Part shown: in pieces, positions 29,270 to 37,632 of the stretch | Numbering within the stretch: the first letter of the stretch is position 1 | Layout of the letters: every line of letters starts with the position of its first letter | Source of the DNA: an uncultured Lachnospiraceae bacterium | GTDB lineage: Bacteria > Bacillota > Clostridia > Lachnospirales > Lachnospiraceae | Assembly: GCA_947626395.1 (NCBI GenBank) | Contig: CANQRU010000024.1 | Location: forward strand, 1-52,317 | Reading direction: 5' to 3' | DNA: 52,317 bases | Translations under genes and position numbers: made by a program | The notes under the pieces: model-generated | Databases searched by the model: none | What the model was told of the DNA's origin: nothing | The model's input: only the letters and a program-made list of their open reading frames with translations

Positions 29270-30459
29270 TATCTCACTCCCTTTTTCACCCAGTCATAGG
29301 TCTCCATCGCGTCAAACAGCTGAAGTCCCTTCACCTCCAGATCCGACTGGCATGAAACCAGATTCGCTTCCGCCTGAAGCGTCTCCATAGCGGTTCCGAT
29401 ACCGACCCGCTGTTTTGCCTGGGCGGAGGAACAGGAGCGCGACGCCACATCCAGATTCAGGGACGCCTGGTCATAGGCCGCCTTGGCCGACAGCACCGAC
29501 TGATATGCGGAATTTAACGCGATCGCGATCTGCTGCTTATCATTTTCGACCGCGGAGCCGTGGACAGTCTGGCCGCTTAACGTCACGGAATTGTCCAGCT
29601 TTCTCTGATCCGCTTTCATCGTATAGTCATTTTCACATGCCACGGTCAGATCCGCCGCCGGATCCATCGCGGCGATCCGGTTCAGATCCAGCGCAGGCAT
29701 GGGCCGTATCTCCGGCTGCGCGTCCTGCGCCCAGCCCAGCATCACGATCAGATTCTGTCTCGTACTTTCGATCTGATTCTGAAGGCTTAAGATCTGGGCG
29801 TCCAGATTCTGGAGATTCTGCTGAGCGGTCAGCACATCCGCGTACGTGGCCATTCCCACGGAGGAATTCTGCTGCCGCTTCGCAAGCTCCAGCGATTCCG
29901 CCGCAAGCTGCCGGTTCTTCTGCGCGGAAGCCAGCTGGCTCTGAAGCTGGTAATAGGTATTCATCGACGACTGAGCCTGCGACGCCAGGGATTTCGCCGT
30001 ATTCTCCAGTTCCCACAGCTTCGTCGTACTGTCCTCCGCCGCGTCGATGGTGCTCTGAACCTGGATCTCGCTCATGCGGGCCTGGTATTCCGACGTGATC
30101 ATGGTCAGTTCGTCCTCGGCGCCGGCCGCCTGGTCATACTGATCTTCCACAGCCTGCTCCGCGTCGGACACATAGTCATCAAGCGCCTTGCCGGAATCCG
30201 CCTTCCGCCAGTTCTCATAGCTTTCCCTGACCGATACGTTATATTCCTCGATCAGGCCCTCGATCTCCTCATATTCCAGCACGTTATCCTTAAGCCTGGC
30301 CCATTCTTCCTCCGACCGGCTGGAACCCGGCCCGACCGGTCCGATCGCGAAGGCCGTCATGGGAAATGAACCGGCTGCTGCCGTGCCGGCCAGCACGACA
30401 GCCGTAAGCAGCGCCGCTGTCCTTCTTCCTGTTTTCTTATCCGCTTTTCTCATTTTCAT
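29269..30459 (-). CDS. TolC-like outer-membrane-efflux-family protein (first copy)
   Basis: 396 aa from the ATG at 30459 (AAAAGGGG upstream; 20 bp after the pump gene). Signal peptide (ALLTAVVLAGTAAAGSFPMTAFA), then coiled-coil halves with SVGMATYADVLTAQQNLQNL and KQRVGIGTAMETLQAEANL. Closely similar in plan to the next gene, including an N-terminal motif shared by both (EWARLKDNVLEYEEIEGLI here, ETWNRLQDNVMEYDELENL there), so the pair arose by duplication and may form a hetero-oligomer. Confidence 0.8.
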   Translation of the reverse strand: MKMRKADKKTGRRTAALLTAVVLAGTAAAGSFPMTAFAIGPVGPGSSRSEEEWARLKDNVLEYEEIEGLIEEYNVSVRESYENWRKADSGKALDDYVSDAEQAVEDQYDQAAGAEDELTMITSEYQARMSEIQVQSTIDAAEDSTTKLWELENTAKSLASQAQSSMNTYYQLQSQLASAQKNRQLAAESLELAKRQQNSSVGMATYADVLTAQQNLQNLDAQILSLQNQIESTRQNLIVMLGWAQDAQPEIRPMPALDLNRIAAMDPAADLTVACENDYTMKADQRKLDNSVTLSGQTVHGSAVENDKQQIAIALNSAYQSVLSAKAAYDQASLNLDVASRSCSSAQAKQRVGIGTAMETLQAEANLVSCQSDLEVKGLQLFDAMETYDWVKKGVR

Positions 30460-30478
30460 CCATACCCCTTTTATTCCA

Positions 30479-33400
30479 TCACATATCGTCGTCAAATTCC
30501 GGCATCGCGAGCCCCTTGATCTTCGACATCACCGAGTAATACGCCGGCAGCATCAGAAGCGCTAAAAGCGTCGAAGCCACCAGGCCGCCTACGTCTACCA
30601 GGGCCAGGCCCTGCAGCAGCTCGCCCGCGTCGCCGTAGGCCAGGCACATGGGGATCATGGCCACCACCGTGGTCAGCGTCGTCATCAGGATCGGACGCAG
30701 ACGGGTGGTTCCCGCCTCGACCAGGGCTTCATTCAGCTCCATGCCGTCATGACGGTACTGGTTCACTGTGTCCACATAAAGGATACCGTTGTTCACCGCG
30801 GTTCCTACCAGCATCATGAATCCCAGCATGGACGGCATGCTCAGCGTCACGTCCGTCACAAACAGGAACAGGAACGAACCGATGAGTCCGAAGGGGATCG
30901 TGGTCATGACCATCAGAGAGAACTTGGGCGACTCAAACTGGGCCGCCATGACCACGAACACCAGGAAGGCCGCGATCAGAATCGCCCTGAACAGGCTGTC
31001 CAGTTCCTCGTACATGGTCTCCGTGACCGTATTGGTCACGATGGACATTTCTCTGGCCATCCGGGGACGGATCACTTCGCGGATCAGCTGCTCCGTCGTC
31101 GCGTCCCGCACCCTCTCGTCCGAATTGTCTATGTAATCCGTAAAATCGGCGGTGATCGTCGCCTGGTACTGCTTGTTGTACCGGGTAATGCTCTGGGGGC
31201 TGTCCTGGTATTCCACCTCCGCGATGTCCGTCAGCGCCACCATGGCGCCGCTCGTCGTGGGGATCAGAATTCCCCTCATCTGGTCCAGCGTGTCGTACTC
31301 GCCCTCCGGGTACTCCACCATGACGCTGACCTCATGGCCGTTCACCTCCAGGGTCGTGGCTTCCACGCCCTGCAGCATCATATTGACCATGCCGGCCACC
31401 TGCACCGGGGAAAGGCCCTCCGCCGCGGCCTGGACCGGATCCAGCTTCACCTTCACCAGAGGCGCCGCGTTTTCCAGCGTGGAATGGACCTTGGTCACCT
31501 CCGGCCGCCCGGTCAGGTCGTCCGCCATCTCGTCGGTGACCGCCTTCAGCGTGTCGTAATCGGTGCTGGCCAGGATCACCTCGAAGCCTTCCGTCTCCGA
31601 CATCAGGGAGCCCATCATGCTGACCGGCTGCAGCGTAATGTTGCAGTCCGGGATCTTACTCAAAATGGGCCGCCATTTGCGGATCATCTCATCAGTGGAA
31701 AGGGTCCGGTCGTCCCGCAGATACGCCGTCAGGGACGCGCCGGAGCCGCTCCCCAGAGAGGAGCTTAACCCGCTGGCGCCGTAGGACAGCATATAGGTAG
31801 ATACATTTTCATCGTTCGCCACGATCTCCTCCGCCTGGCTTAAGATCTCATTGACCGCCTCCACACGGAGTCCGGGCCGGGTCTCAATGCTGATGCTCAC
31901 CGCGCCCTCGTCGGCCATGGGCATCAGCTCCGTCCGCAGCTGGGTCGCCAGAAAGATGGAACCCGCCAGCATCGCCACGGAGGTGAAGATAACCAGCCAT
32001 TTGTGGGGCAGAAGCACCCGCATGATCCTGCGGTAGCCGCCCTGCATCGCCTTAAGAACGCCGGACATAGGCGCCTTCTGCCGTTCCCTGGGCCGGTACA
32101 TGACGTAGCACAGCGGCACGATCGTCACGGCCGAGATCAGGGACGCGACCATACAGAACACGATCGTAAATCCCAGCGGCTTAAACAGCTGCCCCGACAT
32201 TCCCTTAAGCACGGCCAGGGGCAGGAAGACCACGCAGGTGGTCAGGGTCGATCCGAAAATAGACTGGAACACGATGCCGCTGCCTTCCAGCGCGCCCCGG
32301 GTGTAGTCCCGGATGCTGTCGCCTCTTGTAGTTCGGAAACAGCTTTCCATAACCACGATGGAGTTATCCACCATCATGCCGACGCCCAGAACAAGGCTGC
32401 TCAGCGTGACCACATTTAAGGAAAAGCCCATAAGGCTCATCGCGATCAGGGCCACCAGGATGGACACCGGGATCGACGTGCCCACGATCAGCGACGCCTT
32501 CAGATCGCCGAAGAACAGCAGGATGATCACCATGGAGACCACCACGGCCATGGCCATGGTCTGCAGCACGGAGGTCAGGGAATTTCGGATCATGACGCTG
32601 TTGTCGCTGACCACGATCATTTCCAGATCCGGATCGGCGGCCGTCAGCTTCGCCACGACCTCCTGCACCGCGTCGGACACCTCCACCTCGCTGTTGGACT
32701 GGTTCTTCTGGATGTTGATGGAAATGGTCTCGCGCCCATTAAAGCGCCCGATGCCGTTCTCATCCTCCAGCGCCGCGTAAATATTGGCCACGTCGTCCAG
32801 GTAAATGATATTGCCGTTACCCGCGGTGATGGGGATGTTCTTCAGACTCTCCATCGTGTCGTAGGGCACCTCCGCCGTCACCGACAGATTCTGCCGCCCC
32901 ACATCCGCGTCGCCCACCGGGAAGGTGAAATCAGCACTGGCGATGACCGTGGCAATGGTATTGATATCCAGACGGTACTGGGCCAGCTTCTCCGGGATCA
33001 GCTCCACCCGGACATACTCCGCCCGACCGCCGCTGATATCCACGCTGGCCACGGAGGACAGCTTCTCAAATTCGGGGACAATCTCATTGTCCACATAATT
33101 GTAAAGGTTGCTCTGGGTATCGTTATTGACGGCCAGGCTCATGCTGGCGGTCTGGTTGATATCCATTTCGATGATGATCGGTTCCTGGACGTCGTCCGGA
33201 AATGTAGTCTTAAGGGCGTCCAGAATCTTCTTTAAATCATTATAGGCGTCGTCGATGTCGATGCCGTACTCATACTGGAGCAGGAGCACCGACGAATTTT
33301 CGCTGGAAATACTCTGGGTGTTCTCCAGACCGGACAGGGTCCCGATGCTGTCCTCAATGGGACGGCTGACCAGCTCCATCACATCGTCAGGGCTGGCGCC

Positions 33401-33556
33401 GGGATAGACCGTAAATACGATCAGCATCGGCATATTGATCTCGGGGATCAGCTCCAGTTTGGAGGAGAACACCGAGTTTAAGCCGAATACCAGAAGGCTC
33501 AGCACGATCATCAGGGTCGTAACCGGCCGTTTTAAGACAGTTCTTGTGATATTCAT
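30479..33556 (-). CDS. RND family efflux transporter (AcrB/HAE1-like permease)
   Basis: 1025 aa, full family length, with twelve expected membrane helices and two large external domains. The N terminus (TRTVLKRPVTTLMIVLSLLV) and PGASPDDVMELVSRPIE are typical. The TM4 proton-relay motif reads GVGMMVDNSIVVMES, with Asp then Asn, as in many Gram-positive pumps. Start ATG overlaps the adaptor stop (ATGA), so translation is coupled. With the adaptor and two TolC-like proteins it forms a complete tripartite set under TetR control; substrates unknown. Confidence 0.93.
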   Translation of the reverse strand: MNITRTVLKRPVTTLMIVLSLLVFGLNSVFSSKLELIPEINMPMLIVFTVYPGASPDDVMELVSRPIEDSIGTLSGLENTQSISSENSSVLLLQYEYGIDIDDAYNDLKKILDALKTTFPDDVQEPIIIEMDINQTASMSLAVNNDTQSNLYNYVDNEIVPEFEKLSSVASVDISGGRAEYVRVELIPEKLAQYRLDINTIATVIASADFTFPVGDADVGRQNLSVTAEVPYDTMESLKNIPITAGNGNIIYLDDVANIYAALEDENGIGRFNGRETISINIQKNQSNSEVEVSDAVQEVVAKLTAADPDLEMIVVSDNSVMIRNSLTSVLQTMAMAVVVSMVIILLFFGDLKASLIVGTSIPVSILVALIAMSLMGFSLNVVTLSSLVLGVGMMVDNSIVVMESCFRTTRGDSIRDYTRGALEGSGIVFQSIFGSTLTTCVVFLPLAVLKGMSGQLFKPLGFTIVFCMVASLISAVTIVPLCYVMYRPRERQKAPMSGVLKAMQGGYRRIMRVLLPHKWLVIFTSVAMLAGSIFLATQLRTELMPMADEGAVSISIETRPGLRVEAVNEILSQAEEIVANDENVSTYMLSYGASGLSSSLGSGSGASLTAYLRDDRTLSTDEMIRKWRPILSKIPDCNITLQPVSMMGSLMSETEGFEVILASTDYDTLKAVTDEMADDLTGRPEVTKVHSTLENAAPLVKVKLDPVQAAAEGLSPVQVAGMVNMMLQGVEATTLEVNGHEVSVMVEYPEGEYDTLDQMRGILIPTTSGAMVALTDIAEVEYQDSPQSITRYNKQYQATITADFTDYIDNSDERVRDATTEQLIREVIRPRMAREMSIVTNTVTETMYEELDSLFRAILIAAFLVFVVMAAQFESPKFSLMVMTTIPFGLIGSFLFLFVTDVTLSMPSMLGFMMLVGTAVNNGILYVDTVNQYRHDGMELNEALVEAGTTRLRPILMTTLTTVVAMIPMCLAYGDAGELLQGLALVDVGGLVASTLLALLMLPAYYSVMSKIKGLAMPEFDDDM

Positions 33557-34620
33557 TGAACTCCCTCCTCCAGAAGCGCCGGCGCGTCTTCATAGAGCTC
33601 CGGACTCCAGGTGGTGATGACCTGATCGGACGCGGTCAAGCCGGACACGATCTCGATGTTCTCATCGTCGCTCAGCCCCGTCTCAATGGCCACCTCATGG
33701 ACAATGCCGTTATCATAGGTATAGACGTAAGGGGCGCTGTTGCGGTAGTAGACCACGTCCACCGGCAGCGTCAGCACATCCTCCGCCTTGTCGGCGGTCA
33801 GATAGAGCCGGACCGTGGAGCCGCTGATAAGGGCGTCCGCGTTCTCAAGCGTGGCCTTGGCGTCAAAGAGGCCGGTATAGGAGCTGACCATGGAACTGAC
33901 CTCGGTGATCGTCCCGGTGTACTCGCTTCCGCTCTTCTCCACCCGGACCGGCTCCCCGGCCTTCACATGATCCAGCATCGCCTCGGTCACGGAAAATGTG
34001 ACCGTCTTGCTTCCGCCGCCGGAGATCACGCACAGAGGCGAGGACTGGGTCGCCATGCCATGGACCTCCATCGTGCTGGACTCGATCCGGCCGGCGATCG
34101 CGGCCGTCACATGGCTGAAATCGATCTGGTAATCGTAAGCCAGCTTGGCGCTGTCGTACTGGATCTGGGCCGCTTTCACAGAGCTTTCCACCTGCTCGTA
34201 GGATTGGGCGGCGATATCGCCGGAGGCGTAGAGCACGCTCATCCGCTCCAGATTGGTCCTGGCGTCATTTAACTGGATCTCGGCGGCCTCCAGCTGGAGC
34301 TTCGCGGAATCCACCTGCTTCGTATCGATCTCACAGAGCAGCTGGCCCTCCTCCACATAGTCGCCCACATTCACATAGACCGCGGTGATCTCCCCGGCGG
34401 CCATCGGGATCACGTTGACCAGATCCGACGGCGACACCGTGCCGATCAGGCTGCGGAACACCTCCACATCCCCCTTCTGCGGGTTCATCACCTGGACGGT
34501 GGGAGGCGCCACCGTCTCGGCCGCCGCTTCCGGCTCCGACATACGGGGCACCACGAAAAATCCAAACGCGGCCGCCGCGGCGACGACGGCGACGGCTCCG
34601 ATTACTGCTCCTTTGCTCAT
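33553..34620 (-). CDS. RND efflux adaptor (HlyD/AcrA-type membrane fusion protein)
   Basis: 355 aa. One N-terminal membrane anchor (IGAVAVVAAAAAFGFFVVP), a lipoyl half (GEITAVYVNVGDYVEEGQLL), a coiled-coil hairpin (AKLQLEAAEIQLNDARTNLE), the second lipoyl half (TAAIAGRIESSTMEVHGMAT) and beta-barrel plus membrane-proximal domains. No lipobox. GGAGGG precedes the ATG. It links the pump to the TolC-like proteins. First structural gene after the TetR regulator, 49 bp downstream of it. Confidence 0.92.
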   Translation of the reverse strand: MSKGAVIGAVAVVAAAAAFGFFVVPRMSEPEAAAETVAPPTVQVMNPQKGDVEVFRSLIGTVSPSDLVNVIPMAAGEITAVYVNVGDYVEEGQLLCEIDTKQVDSAKLQLEAAEIQLNDARTNLERMSVLYASGDIAAQSYEQVESSVKAAQIQYDSAKLAYDYQIDFSHVTAAIAGRIESSTMEVHGMATQSSPLCVISGGGSKTVTFSVTEAMLDHVKAGEPVRVEKSGSEYTGTITEVSSMVSSYTGLFDAKATLENADALISGSTVRLYLTADKAEDVLTLPVDVVYYRNSAPYVYTYDNGIVHEVAIETGLSDDENIEIVSGLTASDQVITTWSPELYEDAPALLEEGVQ

Positions 34621-34669
34621 AACCTGTTTCCCTCCATAAATAATTGATTTCTATCGTTTCACTGCGATC

Positions 34670-35278
34670 TCACTGCACGCGGTACGCTCCCCGGCGGATC
34701 ACCTGCAGGGACTTCCGGTAATTCTCCCGCAGCTTCTCCTCCTGCTCCGGGTGCATACAGAATTCCGACAGGGCGCTGACCATAACCAGCGCCGTCATCT
34801 TAAAAACCATCACCACATTCTCATCCGACGGATCCTCAAAAAGCGACCGGTCGACCTTATCTAACAGCAGACATTTGATCTCCTTCTCATAATCCAGCGG
34901 CTTGGGGAGAAAATCCATGACCGGTTCCGGGTACATGATCAGATTCTTATGCAGGGCGAACACGTTGTTATTCCTGCAGAACTCCATGGCCCGGTCCATC
35001 AGCATGATCATCAGCCCGAAATAATCCCCGCCGGCCTTCTCGATGCTCTCCATACAGAACTGGTTCCACTGCTGCCTTGTCCCCCAGAGGATGAACGCCA
35101 GCAGATCCCTTTTATCCGTAAAATAGGTATAGAAGCTGCCTCTGGAGATACCGGCCTGCCGGATGATCTTATTGATGGAAACCTTCTCGTACGGCTGAGC
35201 GACGAACTCCTCTATAGCCGCCTCCCAGATGGCGTTCCGTTTCTCCTCGGAAAGCCGCATGAAGCGTTCGCTTGGCAT
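34670..35278 (-). CDS. TetR family transcriptional regulator of the efflux operon
   Basis: 202 aa, start chosen at the ATG at 35278 behind AAAGGAG. Helix-turn-helix in residues ~10-50 (EEFVAQPYEKVSINKIIRQA, then GISRGSFYTYFTDKRDLL); the C-terminal ligand domain is variable as usual. It heads the adaptor-pump-TolC operon and is preceded by a 36-bp near-perfect palindrome overlapping the promoter, so autoregulation with ligand-induced release is the expected mode. Confidence 0.88.
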   Translation of the reverse strand: MPSERFMRLSEEKRNAIWEAAIEEFVAQPYEKVSINKIIRQAGISRGSFYTYFTDKRDLLAFILWGTRQQWNQFCMESIEKAGGDYFGLMIMLMDRAMEFCRNNNVFALHKNLIMYPEPVMDFLPKPLDYEKEIKCLLLDKVDRSLFEDPSDENVVMVFKMTALVMVSALSEFCMHPEQEEKLRENYRKSLQVIRRGAYRVQ

Positions 35279-35306
35279 GATGCAAAAACTCCTTTCCGCA
35301 AAAAAG

Positions 35307-35342
35307 TGACAAGCTGTCATTCATTATAATGACACCTTGTCA
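35307..35342. promoter_or_regulatory. TetR operator palindrome
   Basis: Left arm TGACAAGCTGTCATT, 6-bp centre, right arm AATGACACCTTGTCA; 14 of 15 positions are symmetric. It covers the -10 and most of the spacer of the operon promoter. Confidence 0.8.
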
Positions 35343-35351
35343 CCCTGTCAA
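35323..35351 (-). promoter_or_regulatory. Sigma-A promoter of the tetR-RND operon
   Basis: Minus strand TTGACA (35351-35346), 17 bp, TATAAT (35328-35323): full consensus, so the operon should be strong when the overlapping operator is free. Confidence 0.8.
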
Positions 35352-35378
35352 TGCGGTCTGTCGATATTTTATACAAAT

Positions 35379-36065
35379 TTAATTTTGTTCCTTAATGTTC
35401 CGGGAGATCGTGATCTCCTGATTGTCGATATGCTCACGCATGGCCTCTCTGGCTTCGGCCACATGGCGGGCGCGGATGGCTTTCACGATATTCTCATGCT
35501 CCAGAAGGAGAACCTGCCGCTTGTCTGCCTCTTTGATGTATTCCAGACGGTAACGGTACATCTGCTCGCGGAGATTATTGAGGATCTGAACCAGACGGGC
35601 GTTGCCGGTGCCGTCAAAGATCACGTCGTGAAACTTCTCGTCGCACTCGGCCATCTCCATGATGTCCCCCGACGCCACAGCCGCCGCGAACGCGTCCCGG
35701 GCCGCTTCCAGCTCCCCTACCTGCTCCTCGCTCATCCGCTGGCAGGCCAGCTCCGTCGCCAGCTCCTCCAGAGAGCGGCGGACCTCCAGCACATCCCGAA
35801 GGCTCTTCTCGGAGATCCTGGCCACCTCGGCGCCCTTGCGCGGGACCATCAGGACCAGCCCCTCCAGTTCCAGCTTGCGGATCGCCTCCCGGATCGGTGT
35901 CCGGCTGACGCCAAGCCGTTCCGCCAGCTGAATCTCCATCAGCCTCTCGCCGGGAGCCAGCTCGCCGCGCAGGATCGCCTGGCGCAGCGTGTTGAAGACT
36001 ACGTCGCGCAGGGGAAGATACTCGTTCATTTTCACATTCAGATTGTACTCCATGGCTTTATCCAT
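35379..36065 (-). CDS. GntR family regulator, FadR/FCD subfamily
   Basis: 228 aa. Winged helix in residues ~15-80 (LRQAILRGELAPGERLMEIQ, LAERLGVSRTPIREAIRKLE) and an FCD effector domain with metal/ligand His and Asp positions (ECDEKFHDVIFDGTGN, HENIVKAIRARHVAEAREAM). FCD regulators usually sense organic acids or sugars; ligand unknown. It begins 12 bp after ispE stops, so it is in the ispE transcript. The first ATG sits directly on AAGG; the Met at codon 5 (36053) has a better-spaced AAGGATGG and may be the true start. Confidence 0.88.
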   Translation of the reverse strand: MDKAMEYNLNVKMNEYLPLRDVVFNTLRQAILRGELAPGERLMEIQLAERLGVSRTPIREAIRKLELEGLVLMVPRKGAEVARISEKSLRDVLEVRRSLEELATELACQRMSEEQVGELEAARDAFAAAVASGDIMEMAECDEKFHDVIFDGTGNARLVQILNNLREQMYRYRLEYIKEADKRQVLLLEHENIVKAIRARHVAEAREAMREHIDNQEITISRNIKEQN

Positions 36066-36077
36066 CCTTTTCTTTCG

Positions 36078-36965
36078 TTATTTCCGATTGAACAGATTCG
36101 TCAGATACACCTGTCTGGCCAGCTGGCTGCCCGCACCGTAGCGCATCTTCTCATAGGCCGCCGACGCCGCCCGCGGATTCGTAAACAGTCCGAAGACCGT
36201 AGGCCCGCTGCCGCTCATCATCGCATTCACCGCGCCGGACTCCATCATCAGCTCCTTAATCTCGGCGATCTCCGGATGATCCGGCACCGTCACGCTTTCC
36301 AGCACATTGCCCATCTTCGACGCCACCGTCAGGATATCCTGCTGCCGGATGGCCTCCACCATGCCGTCGATATCCGGATGCTGCTCCGGCGTCAGTTCAT
36401 CCGCCCGCAGCTTCTCATAAACGCTCTTCGTGGAGACGCTGACCGCCGGCTTCGCAATCAGTATCTGGCACTGGGGCATAGGCGGAAGCGGCGTTAAGAT
36501 CTCGCCGATCCCCTCGCACAGCACCGTCCCCCGCATCACGCAGTACGGCACGTCCGCGCCGATCCTCGTCCCCCGCCGCTGAAGTTCCTCCGGACCCAGA
36601 CCCAGGCCGAACATCTTATTCACGCCGAAAAGCACAGCCGCCGCGTCGCTGCTGCCGCCGGCCATGCCCGCCGCCACCGGGATGAATTTCTTAAGCCGGA
36701 TATGTACGCCCTGTTCCACGCCGAACTCCTCCATCAGCAGGGCGGCCGCCTTGTAGACCAGATTATTCTCATTCACAGGAAGATAATAGAGGTTCGTCTC
36801 AACGGTAATGCCGGGCTTCTCCGTATAATACAGATCGATCTTATCGTAGAGCCCCACTGTCTGCATCACCATGCGGACTTCATGATAACCGTCCTCGCGC
36901 CGGCGCAGGACGTCCAGGGCCAGATTCACCTTGCCGTAAGCTTTCAGGCTCAGGTAGCGCATCAT
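36078..36965 (-). CDS. ispE: 4-diphosphocytidyl-2-C-methyl-D-erythritol kinase
   Basis: 295 aa from the ATG at 36965 (AAAGGAG upstream); the longer open frame upstream is GC-rich leader. GHMP kinase of the MEP pathway, acting just after IspD. Signatures: LSLKAYGKVNLALDVLRRRE, DGYHEVRMVMQ, the ATP loop PVAAGMAGGSSDAAAVLFG, and MMSGSGPTVFGLF. Cotranscribed with a GntR regulator. The promoter appears to lie within a degenerate heptamer repeat. Confidence 0.95.
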   Translation of the reverse strand: MMRYLSLKAYGKVNLALDVLRRREDGYHEVRMVMQTVGLYDKIDLYYTEKPGITVETNLYYLPVNENNLVYKAAALLMEEFGVEQGVHIRLKKFIPVAAGMAGGSSDAAAVLFGVNKMFGLGLGPEELQRRGTRIGADVPYCVMRGTVLCEGIGEILTPLPPMPQCQILIAKPAVSVSTKSVYEKLRADELTPEQHPDIDGMVEAIRQQDILTVASKMGNVLESVTVPDHPEIAEIKELMMESGAVNAMMSGSGPTVFGLFTNPRAASAAYEKMRYGAGSQLARQVYLTNLFNRK

Positions 36966-37100
36966 GGGCTGTCGTTCTCCTTTTGTGTCGTTACCGTCTG
37001 CAGAAGCTGTGAGAAATGAGCCGCCAGCCGATACTCCCGCCACAGGCCGGCGTCTCCCGGCATATCCTATGCTGCCAACGTTTCTCATCCGTTTCTGCAT

Positions 37101-37156
37101 ACTGTCTACTGTATACTGTATGCTATATACTGTATATTATATACTGTATTCTATAA
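37101..37156. repeat. Degenerate 7-bp tandem repeat (ACTGTAT)n
   Basis: Eight consecutive 7-bp units, ACTGTCT, ACTGTAT, ACTGTAT, GCTATAT, ACTGTAT, ATTATAT, ACTGTAT, TCTATAA. ACTGT starts fall at 37101, 37108, 37115, 37129 and 37143, all multiples of seven apart. Confidence 0.75.
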
Positions 37157-37163
37157 AATGCAA
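37136..37163 (-). promoter_or_regulatory. Likely ispE promoter inside the heptamer repeat
   Basis: Minus strand TTGCAT (37163-37158), 16 bp, TATAAT (37141-37136). The -10 arises from a variant repeat unit, so changes in repeat number would alter promoter surroundings. Confidence 0.4.
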
Positions 37164-37294
37164 GTACGTTTTTCCGAGAAAATTCTATGATGTTCTCCTA
37201 TAACAGCTGCCTGTCCGGCTTATTTCATAGAAACTTCTGTAATTTTTCACAGAATTTTTCGAAAGTGGGGAAAAAATATTGACCAAAATATTCG

Positions 37295-37323
37295 TTGACA
37301 ATGATTTTTCGCGGTGCTATCAT
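37295..37323 (+). promoter_or_regulatory. Sigma-A promoter of the amt-PII gene
   Basis: TTGACA (37295-37300), 17 bp, TATCAT (37318-37323). An inverted repeat ATCATG-AAGTG-CATGAT (37319-37335) overlaps the -10 and start site and could be a repressor operator. The leader to the ATG is about 300 nt. Confidence 0.65.
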
Positions 37324-37340
37324 GAAGTGCATGATGAGCG

Positions 37341-37372
37341 AAGGGGCTATGGGTTGACCATAGTCCCTTTTC
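37341..37372 (+). terminator. Leader terminator/attenuator upstream of amt-PII
   Basis: GGGGCTATGG (37343-37352) pairs with CCATAGTCCC (37358-37367; one G-U) across GTTGA and is followed by TTTTCTGTTT. It lies only ~12 nt after the predicted start site, so it could stop most transcripts unless relieved. Confidence 0.6.
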
Positions 37373-37513
37373 TGTTTCCAAACGAGCCGAGCGCAGACGA
37401 CGCTTCGTTCGCGCTGTCAGCGTCAGGTCCGCGCCGCCGGAGGTACCCCGGCCGCAGGCCGACCGGCGCGGCTTCAGGCAGACGTTCATCAAGAATATCG
37501 GAATCACTGCGCA

Positions 37514-37557
37514 GGGCGAAGGAGCTTTCAGGAGGAGGAAGGCACCCTCGCCCTTTT
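37514..37557 (+). promoter_or_regulatory. Second hairpin with T-tract in the amt-PII leader
   Basis: GGGCGAAGG (37514-37522) pairs with CCCTCGCCC (37545-37553; one mismatch) and is followed by TTTTGTGT, 75 bp before the ATG. A GC-rich foldable segment lies between the two hairpins. I could not match the leader to a known riboswitch class. Confidence 0.45.
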
Positions 37558-37632
37558 GTGTACCGGGCAGAACCCACAGGCGTCCGGCCCACGCATTGCG
37601 ATCCCGAAAAAAGGATGAGAGGAGAAAAAGTT

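Larger units (their letters stand above)
36966..37278. other. Intergenic region between ispE and amt
   Basis: No gene seen. 36966-37100 is GC-rich leader of ispE. 37101-37156 is a heptamer-based repeat holding the likely ispE promoter. 37157-37278 is AT-rich spacer leading to the amt promoter. Confidence 0.5.

Noticed and set aside
37319-37367. ANTAR-type two-hairpin antiterminator in the amt leader
   Set aside because: The loops are 5 nt (AAGTG, GTTGA) and lack the A1/G4 hexaloop pattern, and the first hairpin overlaps the -10 and start site, so it is mostly not transcribed.
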